From Candidula unifasciata (lineage: Eukaryota > Mollusca > Gastropoda > Stylommatophora > Geomitridae), in contig CAJHNH020001613.1 of NCBI GenBank assembly GCA_905116865.2, forward strand, positions 63,596 to 127,595: 64,000 nt of DNA. The letters are read 5' to 3'. Each line of letters begins with the position of its first letter. The stretch's first letter is position 1. Shown piece after piece: positions 62,873 to 64,000 of this stretch. A program made the translations under genes and the position numbers. Below the pieces are notes generated by a model. That model ran no database searches and was not told where the DNA came from. It worked only from the letters and a program-made list of their open reading frames with translations.

Positions 62873-63156
62873 ACCCCGTGTGGGTTCCGGGGCCCTATTA
62901 TAGGGAAAACAAGAATAGACCCACTGCCTACCCAAAAGCTTGTCGTAAAAGTTGACTAATTGGGATGTTCCTTCAAATTCAGAGTGCATCTGCCTGAGAG
63001 GCAAGGAACCAACAGTCTGCATACAAAGTAGTCAGATCTGTCAAACGGATGCACATGCAACACTCTGGTTCTGGAACAGGACTGCCGTCCAGAAGTGAAC
63101 GAACAGCCAGAACTTTCCACTATAGTTTACAGCCGGTGATTGCGAAGAAGAAGAAG
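62873..63156 (+). repeat. SINE-E copy with 12-bp target duplication
   Basis: 284 bp from ACCCCGTGTGGGTTCCGGGG to GCGAAGAAGAAGAAG, flanked by perfect ACATGTCCGTTC at 62861-62872 and 63157-63168. This defines both ends of SINE-E and its (GAA)n tail. Inside: AGACCCACTGCCTACCCAAA, GAGTGCATCTGCCTGAGAGG, AAGGAACCAACAGTCTGCAT and CGAACAGCCAGAACTTTCC. It landed at the start of a SINE-C. Confidence 0.9.
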
Positions 63157-63159
63157 ACA

Positions 63160-63405
63160 TGTCCGTTCGCCTCTGTAGCTTAGGCGTTGCGAACGTGCTC
63201 CGTAATGCCGGGGTGCCAGGTTCGATCTCATCTGCAGGTGATTTGGCAGCTGACCGTCTTGCCTTAGTCTCGACCAGTGTTACCGAGAGCTGGCCGTTTA
63301 GAAAGTTAGCAAGTTAGCAAGCTACTGAACGTAAAATGTGTCTAAAAAAACCACATCCAAAACTGACTGGGTTGGTTCTGCGACGTCCTGTAAAGGATAA
63401 GTAAC
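63160..63405 (+). repeat. SINE-C copy
   Basis: TTCGCCTCTGTAGCTTAGGC, GTTGCGAACGTGCTCCGTAA, CCAGGTTCGATCTCATCTGC (B box), GATTTGGCAGCTGACCG, GCTACTGAACGTAAAATGTG and GGTTCTGCGACGTCCTGTAA. Confidence 0.85.
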
Positions 63406-63949
63406 TAAATTTTGTAATGGACATGTCAGCAGTGCTGTTAAGATAACCCAACTCATCATTCAAAATTCTGTAGAAAAGCTTCAAAAAACAAAACAAAAAA
63501 CAAAAAAGAACTTAAATTTCTGGTGTAAAAGCAGCTAAGACCGGTTACCAATGATTGGTTACTAGGGAAGTGCATGTAATGATTGGTGGGAAGAGGGGGG
63601 AGCGACGTTAAGGGCTGGGGAGAAAAAAATCCCCAGGTTCTGGAGCCTCTTCCCTAATTCCCTTTTTTCCAGTGTTTGGAAATGGACCCTTTACTCACTG
63701 TATTTGAACCCTCTGAGTCCCAGGTTGAATACTAGCTGATTGTATTATATCGTAATAATCGATTATTTTAGCTAATACATTGAGTCTGAGGCAGATAACA
63801 TAATAATACATTGACTAAGAAAGATACAAAACAGCAAGTAAGGCAGGGTAAGGAGGCTTAATTACTGGATGAGGTACAACAGGTTGAGAATCGTATACAG
63901 TGACAGTGAGCACAACAAACGGATAGTGAGTTGATTGGGACTGAATGAG
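63406..63949. other. No recognised feature
   Basis: AT-rich sequence with a poly-A/AC stretch near 63485. Nothing else recognised. Confidence 0.4.
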
Positions 63950-64000
63950 TTCTTCTTCTTTTTCTTTCCGTTCACCAGCTGTTAAACTTTGGAGGAAAGT
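63950..64000 (-). repeat. SINE-E 3' end, cut by the window edge
   Basis: TTCTTCTTCTTTTTC tail followed by GTTCACCAGCTGTTAAACTT and TGGAGGAAAGT, the reverse of the SINE-E 3' end. Confidence 0.75.

Overview
This 64-kb window is eukaryotic, AT-leaning, gene-poor and packed with repeats. No bacterial operon, rRNA gene, functional tRNA gene or CRISPR array is visible, and I found no convincing host protein-coding gene. Every ORF with recognisable homology is a decayed transposable-element fragment; most of the rest are low-complexity translations of microsatellites. The mix points to an invertebrate animal: tRNA-derived SINE families with modular heads and bodies, RTE/BovB-like and other non-LTR retrotransposons ending in simple repeats, hAT and pogo/Tigger MITEs, and long AAG, GACA/GATA, TA and CA microsatellites. 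A mollusc, probably a gastropod, is my best guess, but that is inference from repeat style and not from a marker gene.

SINE and MITE names below are local labels. SINE-A, C and J have tRNA-like heads. SINE-A combines a head like that of C with a body like that of J. SINE-B has clear A and B boxes and an A-rich tail. SINE-D and SINE-E are separate families that share a short module. SINE-E ends in (GAA)n and is tied directly to several long AAG microsatellites. SINE-G and SINE-H share a tail. Four LINE lineages are labelled W, X, Y and Z.

Layout. 0-5.6 kb: SINE copies, a hAT-like MITE, LINE relics, and a RNase H relic lying inside an older LINE relic. 5.58-9.68 kb: a 4.1-kb foldback-like element with inverted arms of about 640 bp and several internal tandem arrays. 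10-19 kb: SINE copies, a LINE-X relic and a pogo-like MITE carrying a 56-bp minisatellite. 19.5-22.9 kb: a LINE-Y copy with an 11-bp target duplication, then a 906-bp pogo/Tigger-like element, then a SPIN-like hAT MITE. 23-29 kb: a RNase H relic, SINE-C, an AAG array and a quiet AT-rich block. 29.8-32.3 kb: a SINE-E copy split by a 1.97-kb solo-LTR-like element; its sister lies inverted at 51.75-53.74 kb. 32.5-41 kb: SINE clusters, CAGA and AAG arrays and small MITEs. 42.0-43.4 kb: a LINE-X copy inserted in a SINE-D with a 13-bp target duplication. 44.9-45.5 kb: a compound GACA/GATA array. 46.0-47.8 kb: a tandem duplication with a MITE in only one unit. 48-64 kb: more LINE-X, LINE-W and LINE-Z relics, a cluster of SINE-C copies, a second SPIN-like MITE, the largest AAG array, and a SINE-E with a perfect 12-bp target duplication.

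Nothing here forms a cooperating gene set. The value of the window is a layered insertion history, readable from nested elements and target-site duplications, and several apparently undescribed repeat families. All family assignments come from reading the sequence; no database search was possible.
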